Assembly: GCA_964426815.1 (NCBI GenBank)
Contig: CAYRRZ010000019.1
Span: 1-19,769 of the forward strand
Length of the DNA stretch: 19,769 nucleotides
Reading direction: 5' to 3'
Origin: JADZEJ01 sp964426815
GTDB taxonomy: Bacteria; Patescibacteriota; Patescibacteriia; 2-12-FULL-60-25
The position numbers were made by a program, and so were the translations under genes. The notes under the pieces were generated by a model. That model did not search any database, was not told the origin of the DNA, and saw only the letters and a program-made list of their open reading frames with translations. Shown here piece by piece: positions 11,778 to 19,769 of the stretch; position 1 is the stretch's first letter, and every line of letters begins with the position of its first letter.

Positions 11778-14024
11778 TTAGCGCGTACGGCCATGTCTGA
11801 CACCGCGCGGTTTTTTTGGAGCTGCGCCTGCCTTTTTGGTTTCTTTGTCCCGATTTTTTAATTCTTTACTCAAGACGCCAATTTCATCACGCAAAATTGC
11901 GGCAAGTTCAAACTGAAGATCTTGTGCCGCTTGTTTCATTTCGGCTTCTTTTTGTTTCATGACTTGTTTTAAGTCATGCGTTTCAGCCGTTAATTCAAGT
12001 TTCAAAATTTCTTTAATATTCTTTTCATCACTTGAGCCACCTTCAAGACCAAGTTCTTTTCGAATATCTTTGACTTCTTTGATAATGGTCTGTGGGGTGA
12101 TGCCATGTTCGGTATTGTAAGCAATTTGCTTGGTACGACGACGTTCGGTTTCGGCAATTGCTTTGCGCATTGATTCCGTCATGTGATCCGCATACAACAC
12201 AACTTGACCGCGAACATTACGAGCCGCACGACCAATGGTTTGAATCAAAGAGGTTTCTGAACGCAAAAACCCTTCTTTGTCGGCATCTAAAATACAAACC
12301 AAGGCAACTTCAGGTAAGTCGAGACCTTCACGCAATAAGTTCACACCAACCACCACATCGTAATTTCCACGACGGAAGTCGGACAAAATCTCAAGACGTT
12401 CAATGGTATCAATATCAGAATGCAAAAAACGCGACTTAATCCCCTTTTCTTTTAAGAAGTTAGACAAGTCCTCTGCCATCTTTTTGGTTAAAGTTGTGAC
12501 CAAAACACGATCCCCACGCTCGGTGACTTCGGCGATACGCAACATGGCATCATCGACTTGCGACAAGCCGCGATCGGCAATGGGATCAGATTTACTGCCG
12601 CCCATGTCATTCCATTCATTATTCGAATTGGTACTTGGCATCGTTGAACCCTCCTTATTGTCTTTACCCATTTCAGAATCGGACTTGGAAGAGCCTTCTA
12701 GTCTCACCGTCGGCAATGTCGGCGTAATCGGACGGATAATGACTTCTGGATCAATCAAGCCGGTTGGACGAATGATCTGCTCAACGATTCGGTCTGAATG
12801 CGTCAATTCAAATTGTGATGGCGTAGCTGAGACGAAAACGATTTGCTTAAACTTGTCTTCTAATTCTGAAAACTTCATTGGACGATTATCTGCAGCTGAT
12901 GGCAAACGAAAACCGTGTTCAATTAAGTTTTGTTTACGCGAACGGTCACCTTCATACATGCCGCCAAGTTGAGGAATGGTGACATGCGATTCATCGACAA
13001 CGAGCAGAAAGTCTTCTGGAAAATACGAGAAAAGCGAATCAGGCGCTTCACCGGCTCTGCGTCCGGACATGTGTCGCGAGTAATTTTCGATGCCATTGCA
13101 ATAGCCTAAATTCTCCATCATTTCTAAATCATACTTGGTACGGCGATCGAGACGATCTGCTTCAAGCAATTTTCCGTTTTTTTCAAAATAGGTCAAACGT
13201 TCTTTTAATTCAGCTCGAATATCCTTAAGCGCGCGTTCGCGATTGTCGGCATCGGTAATAAAATGCTTGGCCGGAAACAGCCACATATCCTTTTGTTCGC
13301 GGATGATGCGTTTGGTAACCGGGTCCATCACCAAGATAACATCGATGACGCCACGTGGTGCTTCGATGCGATAGATCTTTTCTTCGTTAGCTGGCATGAC
13401 TTCGAGCACGGCGCCCGTTGTGCGAAATGAACCACGCACCAAATCGGTATTCGACAAGCGATTAAATTGCATGTCGATGAGGCGCGTCAAAATATCGGCG
13501 CGTTTCATGTCATCACCTACGGCGATTTGTAATGCGCTCTTTAAATATTCAACCGGAGCACCCAAACCGTAAATACACGAAACTGATGCGCAGATAATCA
13601 CATCACGACGTGTGAGCAAGGCCTGGGTTGCATTGTGGCGCAACCGATCAATCTCTTGATTGATCATGGCTTCTTTTTCGATATAGGTATCGCTTTTGGC
13701 GATATAGGCTTCAGGCTGATAGTAATCGTAATATGAAACAAAGTATTCAACCGCATTGTCCGGAAAGAATTCGCGGAATTCATTACACAGCTGCGCAGCC
13801 AAGGTTTTATTATGCGCAATAATCAAGGTTGGCTTTTGCACCTGTTGAATGACATTGGCGACAGTAAAGGTTTTACCTGTACCCGTGGCACCCAAAAGCG
13901 TCTGATAGCGCAGATTTTTTTTAACACCGTCAACCAAACCTTCAATTGCTTGGGGTTGATCGCCAGATGGCTGATAATTGGATTTGAGTTCAAATTCGCC
14001 GTGAAGCATACAGATTGACGTCAT
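11778..14024 (-). CDS. uvrB: excinuclease ABC subunit B
   Basis: The 748-aa UvrB is the damage-verifying helicase of nucleotide excision repair. Start ATG 14024 has GGAGG about 10 nt upstream; a second ATG at 14009 (MLHGEFEL) is possible. Walker A is GATGTGKT (45-52). The beta-hairpin region contains YYDYYQPEAY (98-107). DESH (344-347) is Walker B. The YvbB/domain-2 part contains DNRPMKFSELEDK. The second helicase half carries RVLVTTLTKKMAEDL and TIGRAARNVRG, and a C-terminal UVR motif binds UvrC (KQKEAEMKQAAQDLQFELAAILRDEI). About 50 extra polar residues (434-487) lie where typical UvrB passes directly into the second helicase domain. It is divergent from the plus-strand genes and precedes the accessory block. 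Confidence 0.96.
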   Translation of the reverse strand: MTSICMLHGEFELKSNYQPSGDQPQAIEGLVDGVKKNLRYQTLLGATGTGKTFTVANVIQQVQKPTLIIAHNKTLAAQLCNEFREFFPDNAVEYFVSYYDYYQPEAYIAKSDTYIEKEAMINQEIDRLRHNATQALLTRRDVIICASVSCIYGLGAPVEYLKSALQIAVGDDMKRADILTRLIDMQFNRLSNTDLVRGSFRTTGAVLEVMPANEEKIYRIEAPRGVIDVILVMDPVTKRIIREQKDMWLFPAKHFITDADNRERALKDIRAELKERLTYFEKNGKLLEADRLDRRTKYDLEMMENLGYCNGIENYSRHMSGRRAGEAPDSLFSYFPEDFLLVVDESHVTIPQLGGMYEGDRSRKQNLIEHGFRLPSAADNRPMKFSELEDKFKQIVFVSATPSQFELTHSDRIVEQIIRPTGLIDPEVIIRPITPTLPTVRLEGSSKSDSEMGKDNKEGSTMPSTNSNNEWNDMGGSKSDPIADRGLSQVDDAMLRIAEVTERGDRVLVTTLTKKMAEDLSNFLKEKGIKSRFLHSDIDTIERLEILSDFRRGNYDVVVGVNLLREGLDLPEVALVCILDADKEGFLRSETSLIQTIGRAARNVRGQVVLYADHMTESMRKAIAETERRRTKQIAYNTEHGITPQTIIKEVKDIRKELGLEGGSSDEKNIKEILKLELTAETHDLKQVMKQKEAEMKQAAQDLQFELAAILRDEIGVLSKELKNRDKETKKAGAAPKKPRGVRHGRTR

Positions 14025-14073
14025 TCTGCCACGGCCTCCTCGTTCTGGCCATGGTCTGCTACTCTATACCTAT

Positions 14074-14715
14074 ATGACCAATGAATTGCTTCCCTTTGTT
14101 AAAGAAGCGCTAAGTAAAGGCCTTTCTCGCAAAGACATTCAAAAAGCTTTAGCCAAAGCGGGCTGGCAGGATGATGAAATTATTCAAGCCTTGGATGGTT
14201 TTGCCGAGGTCGAATTTCCAATTCCGGTCCCAAAACGCCGTCCATACACCTCAGCTCGTGAAGCGTTTTTGTATTTATTGTTATTCCTTACGCTCTATAT
14301 TAGCGCCTGGAGTTTTGGCACCATTGTCTTTCAATTTATTAATCGCTGGTTCCCGGATGCGGTTCAGTTGGATTATATCTACGAATCAACGGCGAGCGCT
14401 TTGCGCATGGGTACGTCTTCGCTTATCGTCGCCTTCCCTCTCTTCTTGTGGATCTCGTCGATTCTCGCCAAATCCATCAAACAAGACTCAGATAAACGCA
14501 ATTCAAAAGTGCGGAAGTGGCTTACCTATATCACCTTGTTTGCTGCCGCCGGTATTATTATCGGTGATACGATTTCGATTGTCTTTACCTTCTTACAAGG
14601 TGATTTGACCTTACGCTTTGTTTTGAAGGTCTTAACGATCGGTGCTATTTCGGGCAGCATCTTTGGTTGGTATTTGTGGGATTTGCGTGGCACCGAAGAA
14701 GAAGGCAAAAAATAA
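14074..14715 (+). CDS. DUF5671-like multi-pass membrane protein
   Basis: The 213-aa protein has an N-terminal cytosolic helical segment (LLPFVKEALSKGLSRKDIQKALAKAGWQDDEIIQAL), like a short helical hairpin seen in Patescibacteria proteins. About four hydrophobic segments follow: AFLYLLLFLTLYISAWSFGTIVF (about 65-87), SSLIVAFPLFLWISSIL (about 113-130), WLTYITLFAAAGIIIGDTISIVFTF (about 148-172) and VLKVLTIGAISGSIFGWYLW (about 183-202). The pattern SAREAFLYLLLF fits DUF5671. Function is unknown. No Shine-Dalgarno precedes ATG 14074, so it may be leaderless. It is divergent from uvrB by 49 bp and followed by two genes at 4-bp and 1-bp spacing, so it likely heads an operon. Confidence 0.78.
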   Translation: MTNELLPFVKEALSKGLSRKDIQKALAKAGWQDDEIIQALDGFAEVEFPIPVPKRRPYTSAREAFLYLLLFLTLYISAWSFGTIVFQFINRWFPDAVQLDYIYESTASALRMGTSSLIVAFPLFLWISSILAKSIKQDSDKRNSKVRKWLTYITLFAAAGIIIGDTISIVFTFLQGDLTLRFVLKVLTIGAISGSIFGWYLWDLRGTEEEGKK

Positions 14716-14719
14716 CCAT

Positions 14720-15193
14720 ATGAAAATTACCGGAAGAAACATTTTTGTCATTTGGGTTATTGCCATGGTAACGGTTGTTGCAATTGGTGGAATGGTTTTA
14801 TCCGGAGCTCCTTCAAAAGAACGCGCTCGTCGGATTGACCAACAGCGCGTATCGGATCTTCAATCGATCTCATCTGCCATTGACCAAACATTCAATAGCA
14901 CGACGGATGGAGGAAAACTTCCTGCAGAACTTGAGGATTTGCGTAAACGTCGCGATGTCTATCTCAGCTCACTTGTTGATCCTGAAACGGGTTTTCTCTA
15001 TACCTATCGCGTTACTGGCCCTGAGTCCTATCAATTGTGTGCAAACTTTAAAACCAATGGGATTGATGATGCTCAAACAACAAAATCAAATGCGATCTAC
15101 CCAATGAATACCGGTTCTGATTTTTGGAAGCATGAAGTGGGTGAAAAATGTTTCGATTTCAAGGTAACCAAGTGGAATACCGTTAAACCATAG
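14720..15193 (+). CDS. membrane-anchored small protein, function unknown
   Basis: Start ATG 14720 (MKITGRNIFVIWVIAMVTVVAIGGMVL) is 4 bp after the preceding stop; an upstream in-frame ATG at 14642 lies wholly inside the previous gene. The 157-aa protein has one N-terminal transmembrane anchor (about 8-28). An extracytoplasmic domain follows, with QQRVSDLQSISSAIDQTF and ETGFLYTYRVTGPESYQLCANFKTNGID. The layout (anchor, helix, short beta-rich part with two cysteines) recalls pseudopilin-like proteins of Patescibacteria, but it lacks a clear prepilin cleavage motif. It is coupled with the upstream DUF5671-like gene. Confidence 0.72.
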   Translation: MKITGRNIFVIWVIAMVTVVAIGGMVLSGAPSKERARRIDQQRVSDLQSISSAIDQTFNSTTDGGKLPAELEDLRKRRDVYLSSLVDPETGFLYTYRVTGPESYQLCANFKTNGIDDAQTTKSNAIYPMNTGSDFWKHEVGEKCFDFKVTKWNTVKP

Positions 15194-15194
15194 T

Positions 15195-15734
15195 ATGTCA
15201 CAGATTATTGTCTTACTCGGTTCAACGCGTGAAGGTCGGGCGTCTGAAGGCATTGCAAAATATGTCACGACTCAGCTTCAGCAGCTTGGTGCAACCGTCA
15301 CCTTGGTTGATGCTCGCGATCTATTGAAGGATCATCCCCTCACTGAAACCGACATCCCCGCTTGGATGGCATTAGCGAGTAAGGCCGATGGCTTCGTAAT
15401 TGTCTCGCCAGAGTACAATCATGGCTATCCAGGAGCCGTAAAATTGGTTCTGGATGGTGCCTATGATGAGTATGAGAAAAAGCCCGTGGGCTTTGTTGGT
15501 GTGTCTTCTGGGCCATTTGGGGGCATTCGAGCGGTTGAGCAATTAAGACAGGTCTGCACCGAGCTCGGCATGGTAGGCGTGCATGAACAGATGTTGTTCG
15601 GCTTTGCAGATAAGGCTGTTTCAGCTGATGGAGTCTTATTAGAACCGGGGGCGGCACAACAGGCTCGAATGGAGACTTTTGGAAAAGCTTTTCTCACCTG
15701 GGTTGAGCGATTAAACGAAATACGGTCTCATTAA
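15195..15734 (+). CDS. NADPH-dependent FMN reductase family protein
   Basis: The 179-aa flavodoxin-fold oxidoreductase shows the FMN phosphate-binding loop GSTREGR (9-15), and SPEYNHGYPGAVKLVLD, the typical family signature around the flavin ring. GVSSGPFGGIRAVEQLR is a second conserved loop. It probably reduces flavins, quinones or azo compounds with NAD(P)H; the substrate is not inferable. The gene starts 1 bp after the previous stop and ends at a clear terminator, so it is the last gene of a three-gene operon. Confidence 0.9.
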   Translation: MSQIIVLLGSTREGRASEGIAKYVTTQLQQLGATVTLVDARDLLKDHPLTETDIPAWMALASKADGFVIVSPEYNHGYPGAVKLVLDGAYDEYEKKPVGFVGVSSGPFGGIRAVEQLRQVCTELGMVGVHEQMLFGFADKAVSADGVLLEPGAAQQARMETFGKAFLTWVERLNEIRSH

Positions 15735-15745
15735 GACCAAGATAA

Positions 15746-15773
15746 GGCAGCCTCGACAGGGCTGTCTTTTTTT
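15746..15773 (+). terminator. Rho-independent terminator after the FMN reductase gene
   Basis: GGCAGCC (15746-15752) pairs with GGCTGTC (15760-15766), one G-U included, followed by seven T. Confidence 0.8.
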
Positions 15774-15788
15774 GCTATTGTCGGCGCC

Positions 15789-16766
15789 ATGATTGATTGG
15801 CAAAAATTCCCAAAACCGGCAGTTGCTCTAGCCCCCATGGCTGATATGAGCGACCTGCCTTTTTGTTTGGTTTCAAAGGAATTAGGAGCGCCACTCATGT
15901 TTCGTGAAATGGTGTCAGCTGAGGCCGTAGTGCGGTTGAACCCAAAGACGCTTGAAATGGCTCGTTTTGATGAAAAAGAACGGCCATTGGTTCAACAAAT
16001 TTTTGGTGCCAAGCCCGATATGATGGCCGAAGCCGCACGTATCATTGAAGAGCGCTATCAGCCAGACGGGATCGATATTAATATGGGTTGTCCGGTCTAC
16101 AATATCGTGTCGAATTTTAATGGGGCTTCCCTTATTCGCGATCCAGAACGTGCAGCGCAAATCATTAAACAAATGCGCGCCGCCGTATCCGTACCGATCA
16201 GCGTAAAGACGCGTTTGGGTTGGGAAAAAGATACGGACTGTTTGGAATTCGTCAAAGTCCTTGAAGATGCAGGAGCGAGCTTGATTTCGATTCACGGCCG
16301 CACCAAGGAACAGGGATATAGCGGCATCGCAAATTGGGATCGTGTAGGTGAAGCAAGAAAGAACACCTCCCTCCCTTTATTTGTGAATGGAGATATTACG
16401 TCTCCCGAATTGGCTAAGCAGGCCTTAGCTCGTTCTGGTGCCGATGGCATGCTGATTGGACGCGCGGCTTTGGGTAATCCATGGATTTTTACACAAATTG
16501 AACATGGCTTGCGTGGCGATCAGGTTGAAGTACCAACCATGCCAGAGCGCATTCGCATTGTCCGTAAACATGTCGCAATGCATCTTGCGCGCTATGGCGA
16601 ACGAGGCATGCCACTTTTTCGCAAACACTTAGCTTATTATTTTAAGAAAGAATTGAAGTCCGAGTGCCCACAGTTGGACTGGACTGACATTCGCTCGGCT
16701 CTGGTTCGTGTTAACAATATCGAGGAACTGGAAGAGATCTTGAAGAAAATTGAAACGAGCTATTAA
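15789..16766 (+). CDS. dus: tRNA-dihydrouridine synthase
   Basis: The 325-aa enzyme reduces specific uridines in the tRNA D loop, using FMN and NADPH. The TIM-barrel N-terminus contains ALAPMADMSDLPFC, where PM starts FMN binding. QIFGAKPD and DINMGCPVYNIV follow, with the catalytic Cys in the GCP motif. SVKTRLGW, ISIHGRTKEQGYSG (HGRT) and VNGDI...GADGMLIGRAALGNPWIF (phosphate site) complete the barrel. A helical C-terminal tRNA-binding domain follows. The DusA/B/C subtype cannot be fixed by eye. No Shine-Dalgarno is seen at ATG 15789. It is convergent with the M23 peptidase gene across a long palindrome. Confidence 0.94.
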   Translation: MIDWQKFPKPAVALAPMADMSDLPFCLVSKELGAPLMFREMVSAEAVVRLNPKTLEMARFDEKERPLVQQIFGAKPDMMAEAARIIEERYQPDGIDINMGCPVYNIVSNFNGASLIRDPERAAQIIKQMRAAVSVPISVKTRLGWEKDTDCLEFVKVLEDAGASLISIHGRTKEQGYSGIANWDRVGEARKNTSLPLFVNGDITSPELAKQALARSGADGMLIGRAALGNPWIFTQIEHGLRGDQVEVPTMPERIRIVRKHVAMHLARYGERGMPLFRKHLAYYFKKELKSECPQLDWTDIRSALVRVNNIEELEEILKKIETSY

Positions 16767-16775
16767 CCTGACACC

Positions 16776-16876
16776 GTCATCCTGAGCGAAGCAGCAGCGT
16801 AGCCGAAGGATCTCCTCGATCGATCGAGGAGATCCTTCGGCTACATTTCGTTTCACTCCATTTCGCTCAGGATGAC
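16776..16876. repeat. nested palindromic repeat between convergent genes
   Basis: The outer arms GTCATCCTGAGCGAA (16776-16790) and TTCGCTCAGGATGAC (16862-16876) are perfect inverse complements. A perfect 22-bp inverted repeat (16800-16843) is nested inside, starting TAGCCGAAGGATC. The sequence type (GTCATCCTGAGCGAAG ... CCGAAGGATCT) belongs to a widely dispersed bacterial palindromic repeat. It lies between convergent dus and M23 genes and could act as a bidirectional transcription stop. Confidence 0.85.
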
Positions 16877-16883
16877 AAAAGGA

Positions 16884-18274
16884 CTATTCCACATCTGGCA
16901 AATAGCTTTCTGGGTTTACTGGGATCCCATTTTTTCGGACTTCAAAGTGTAAGTGCGGGCCGGTTGAGAGACCAGCTCCTGGATCACCTGGGCGGCCGCC
17001 GGATAAACCGACTTCATCACCACGCTCAATATAGGTATCTGGTTTTGCCGTAAACTTAGACAAATGCGCATACACGGTCGCCATATTTCCAGGGTGTACA
17101 ACCATGGTGTAATTGCCGTACATGCGGCCTTTTTTGTTCCAAGCGACATATCCCCCTGCAGCCGATTTAATGGAGGTGCCTACGGATGCACGTACATCGG
17201 TACCAGGATGCTCAAATAAATGTCGGAATGGATAGGTCGGGTCATGAAAGGTAGCTGTAATGCCACGTGACGGATCAACCGGCCAATTCAATAAGACGTC
17301 GCCACGTGCCAAGGCTTCATCAATTGAATTCAATTTATCTTTTAATTTGTCTTCTAACTGCGAAATATCGTCAGCTGTCCCCTGTTGTTGCTGCTGTAAT
17401 TCGTATAAAACGCGCTCGAACTCGCTTTGTTTGTTTTTTGTTTCAGAAGCGAGCGAAGACTTGAAGTTTCGTTCTGCTTCTAATTTCAACTCTTCTTTGC
17501 GGAGTCGCTTTTTTTGATCTTCAAGAGCAATCCGTTTTTGATCGCGCTGGTTTTTACTCGCCTCGAGATCTTGTCGAATGGATTTTACTTTCTGAAGCGC
17601 TTCGGTGAGATCGGTTTGCAAGCGACGATTTTCTTCTAACCGATCAAAAAAAGCGGATAACGAAGGCTGCGTTAACAAAATTTCATGCATCGGAATACGT
17701 TCAGCACGATCAATGCGTCGAANNNNNNNNNNNNNNNNNNNNNNNNNNNNNNNNNNNNNNNNNNNNNNNNNNNNNNNNNNNNNNNNNNNNNNNNNNNNNN
17801 NNNNNNNNNNNNNNNNNNNNNNTGCGTTAACAAAATTTCATGCATCGGAATACGTTCAGCACGATCAATGCGTCGAATGAGTTCGCTTGATAATACCTTT
17901 TGGCGATTCATGCGATCGCTTTGTGCGGCGATATTTGCTTCAAGGGACAAGATCTCGAGACGAATTGCTTCGAGCTCTTCCTTTGCTTCCTCAATTGCCA
18001 ATTGTTTTGTGGTGATGCGTGTATCTAAAATTAAAACTTCATTTTCAAGCGTCGATTGCTGCTTTTCTTGATCATCAATACGCGTTTGATACTTTTTGAT
18101 CAGACTCTGTAATTCGCTGACGCGATTGCGCTTGTCTTTGATTTGTTTGTCCAGTTGATCGACATCGCCCTTTATTCCAGCTGCTTCTTGTGCACGAACC
18201 GAGCCTGTCCCATATGGAAGGCTATTCAATACAAACAACATGGTCAACGCAAAAAAGAGAGGGCGTTTCTGCAT
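16884..18274 (-). CDS. secreted M23 (LytM/EnvC-like) peptidase, interrupted by a false gap
   Basis: The start ATG 18274 (MQKRPLFFALTMLFVLNSLPYGTGSVRAQ) gives a clear signal peptide with cleavage near AQ-E, 16 bp after the gltX stop. A long coiled coil follows (KGDVDQLDKQIKDKRNRVSELQSLIKKYQ ...), then a second coiled coil (NRRLQTDLTEALQKVKSIRQDLEASKNQ), and a C-terminal M23 metallopeptidase domain with HPGTD (HxxxD) and HLHFEV (HxH) zinc ligands. It would cut or regulate cutting of peptidoglycan, as EnvC/NlpD-type factors do. The gene is broken by 100 N plus a 55-bp duplication; removing 155 nt gives one continuous frame of 411 aa, reading ELIRRIDRAERIPMHEILLTQPSLSAFF across the join. Confidence 0.9.
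17668..17877. other. assembly gap (100 N) flanked by identical 55-bp ends
   Basis: N occupies 17723-17822. The 55 bases before it (17668-17722) and after it (17823-17877) are identical. A 55-base overlap equals a common assembler k-mer size, so two contigs that should be joined by overlap were instead scaffolded with a fixed 100-N spacer. The M23 reading frame is restored when the overlap is collapsed. Confidence 0.92.
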
Positions 18275-18290
18275 GCCAAAAAGTATACCA

Positions 18291-19769
18291 TTAGAGGCTG
18301 GCAATGGCTGCATCGAGTCGTTTAAGACTCATTGTCTTTCCGTAGGTTTCAAGTAATTCAAATGGGCTTGGTGACTTTTCTTGGCCGGACAAAGCGACGC
18401 GGGCAGGCCACAAGACTTCGCCATTCTGCCAATTCTTTTCAGCAATCCAGGTTTTAATCGTTTGTTCGATCACTGGGCGATTTCCCCAGGTCCAAAATTC
18501 TTCGGCTTGGGAATTCAAGAAGTCGCGAAATGCCATCAAGATTTGCTTTGCTGTCTCGCGCGATTGCGTTTTCCAGGTCAAAACAACATCGGTATAGGTT
18601 GGCTCTACAAATAATGGTGCGACGCATTCTTGAACTTGGTTCAAACGCTGTAAACGCTCACGAATCAATAATAAAGCGCGATCAAGAATAGCTAGATCAT
18701 CGATATTGACCGTGGCTAATGGGCGAACAAGATCAAGATAAGCTTCATTTGGAAGCGCGCGCAAATACTGCTCATTAATCCAATCGAGTTTTTCCAAGTT
18801 CAAGATTGCACCGGATTTGTTGACATTTTCTAAGGCAAATAAGGAACGCAACTCTTCATGCGTATAAATTTCGCGATCCCCTGTTGGATTCCAGCCGAGC
18901 ATGGCAACAAAGTTGACCAAAGCTTCAGGCAAATAACCCTTGTCGAGAAAATCTTCTACAGCAACATCACCCTGACGCTTCGAGAGCTTGGAACGATCTG
19001 GGTTTAACAGCAAAGGCAGATGCGCAAAACGTGGCGCTTCCCAACCAAAACAAGAAAAAATAAAGAGATGTTTTGGCGTTGATGAAAGCCACTCTTCTCC
19101 ACGGATTACGTGGGTAATTTCCATATCATGATCATCACACATCGCGGCGAGATGATAGGTTGGAAACCCATCTGATTTGATAATGACTTGGTCATCAATC
19201 AATTTCCAATCAAAGGTCACCTGACCACGGATGATATCGTCGATGGTGACACTTCCTTCTTTTGGAAGCTTGAGACGAATGACATGTGCTTCTCCGGCGG
19301 CAATGCGCTTAGCTGCATCTACTGGATCGATATTGCGGCAATGACCATCGTACATGGTTGGTTGCTTCATGAGCTGCTGCTCTTCACGAAGCTTGTCTAA
19401 ACGCTCAGAGCTGCAAAAACAGGCATAAGCTTTTCCCATGGCAATCAGTTGATCTGCATAAGCCCGATGCTTGTCTTTTCGCTTTGACTGGGTGTATGGA
19501 CCGTGGCTGCCGCGTTCAATTAATTGCCCCGCGTCATTAATCCAAACGCCTTCATTCGCTTGAACGCCACAGCGCTTAAGAGAACGACACAGGTTTTCGG
19601 TTGCACCAGGAACAAAGCGACTTTGATCTGTGTCTTCGATGCGCAAAATGAAATCGCCCTCATTTTTGCGGGCTAAAAGCTCATTATATAAAGCGGTTCT
19701 GAGGCCTCCGATATGGAGATATCCGGTTGGGCTTGGCGCATAGCGCACACGAAGACGAGGTTGAGACAT
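18291..19769 (-). CDS. gltX: glutamyl-tRNA synthetase
   Basis: The 492-aa class I synthetase charges tRNA-Glu (and possibly tRNA-Gln, if nondiscriminating). The N-terminus RVRYAPSPTGYLHIGGLRTALYN contains the HIGH-type motif HIGG. RIEDTDQSRF follows, and the KMSKS-type motif is SKLSKRQGDVAVEDF. The acceptor-binding insert has ACFCSSERLDKLREEQ and YDGHCR. The C-terminal anticodon-binding helical part is present through LKRLDAAIASL. Length is normal. The ATG occupies the last three bases of the window, so the gene appears complete but its promoter is outside. The M23 gene follows closely on the same strand. Confidence 0.96.
   Translation of the reverse strand: MSQPRLRVRYAPSPTGYLHIGGLRTALYNELLARKNEGDFILRIEDTDQSRFVPGATENLCRSLKRCGVQANEGVWINDAGQLIERGSHGPYTQSKRKDKHRAYADQLIAMGKAYACFCSSERLDKLREEQQLMKQPTMYDGHCRNIDPVDAAKRIAAGEAHVIRLKLPKEGSVTIDDIIRGQVTFDWKLIDDQVIIKSDGFPTYHLAAMCDDHDMEITHVIRGEEWLSSTPKHLFIFSCFGWEAPRFAHLPLLLNPDRSKLSKRQGDVAVEDFLDKGYLPEALVNFVAMLGWNPTGDREIYTHEELRSLFALENVNKSGAILNLEKLDWINEQYLRALPNEAYLDLVRPLATVNIDDLAILDRALLLIRERLQRLNQVQECVAPLFVEPTYTDVVLTWKTQSRETAKQILMAFRDFLNSQAEEFWTWGNRPVIEQTIKTWIAEKNWQNGEVLWPARVALSGQEKSPSPFELLETYGKTMSLKRLDAAIASL

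Overview
The window looks like a chromosomal scaffold from a streamlined bacterium, most likely a Candidate Phyla Radiation (Patescibacteria) lineage. That is an inference from short leaders, few Shine-Dalgarno sequences, the DUF5671-type membrane protein and the compact core genes. UGA acts as a stop in several genes, so the code is the standard bacterial one. Housekeeping genes (tRNA-Asn, rpoD, dnaG, uvrB, dus, gltX) are interrupted by two accessory blocks.

Block 1 (3-3439) is a 3.4-kb integrative element bounded by 53-bp direct repeats. It sits in the 3' end of a tRNA-Asn gene. It carries a tyrosine recombinase, a convergent group-II-like reverse transcriptase, a roughly 320-nt structured leader upstream of the RT that may be a non-coding RNA, and repeated TGGGCAAC sites near both ends that fit integrase arm sites.

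Block 2 (about 7240-11775), between dnaG and uvrB, is the most unusual part. On the minus strand it holds two unrecognised genes (240 and 152 aa) and a 515-aa IS110-family-like (bridge-RNA recombinase) protein. Right after that protein's stop comes a 1.45-kb array of about five units with a 308-bp period, ending at a Rho-independent terminator. The array contains 19 near-identical stem-loops of fixed geometry: a conserved 8-11 bp stem, 12 variable nt, a 3-bp mini-hairpin, 12 variable nt, then the stem again. On the minus strand 18 of 19 mini-hairpins are capped by a GNRA tetraloop. The stems are conserved or covary while the 12-nt segments differ. This is the layout of a bridge-RNA guide loop, repeated many times. 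By eye, the IS110-like protein lacks the DEDD acidic residues and the usual catalytic serine. Together this suggests a domesticated, possibly cleavage-dead, multiplexed bridge-RNA-like system that I do not recognise as described.

The rest is ordinary. dnaG-rpoD form a minus-strand pair. uvrB (with an unusual linker insertion) is divergent from three plus-strand genes: a DUF5671-like membrane protein, an anchored small protein and an FMN reductase. dus follows. gltX and an M23 peptidase gene lie on the minus strand. The M23 gene is split by a 100-N gap flanked on both sides by the same 55 bp, so the gap is almost certainly a scaffolding artefact; removing 155 nt restores one open frame.
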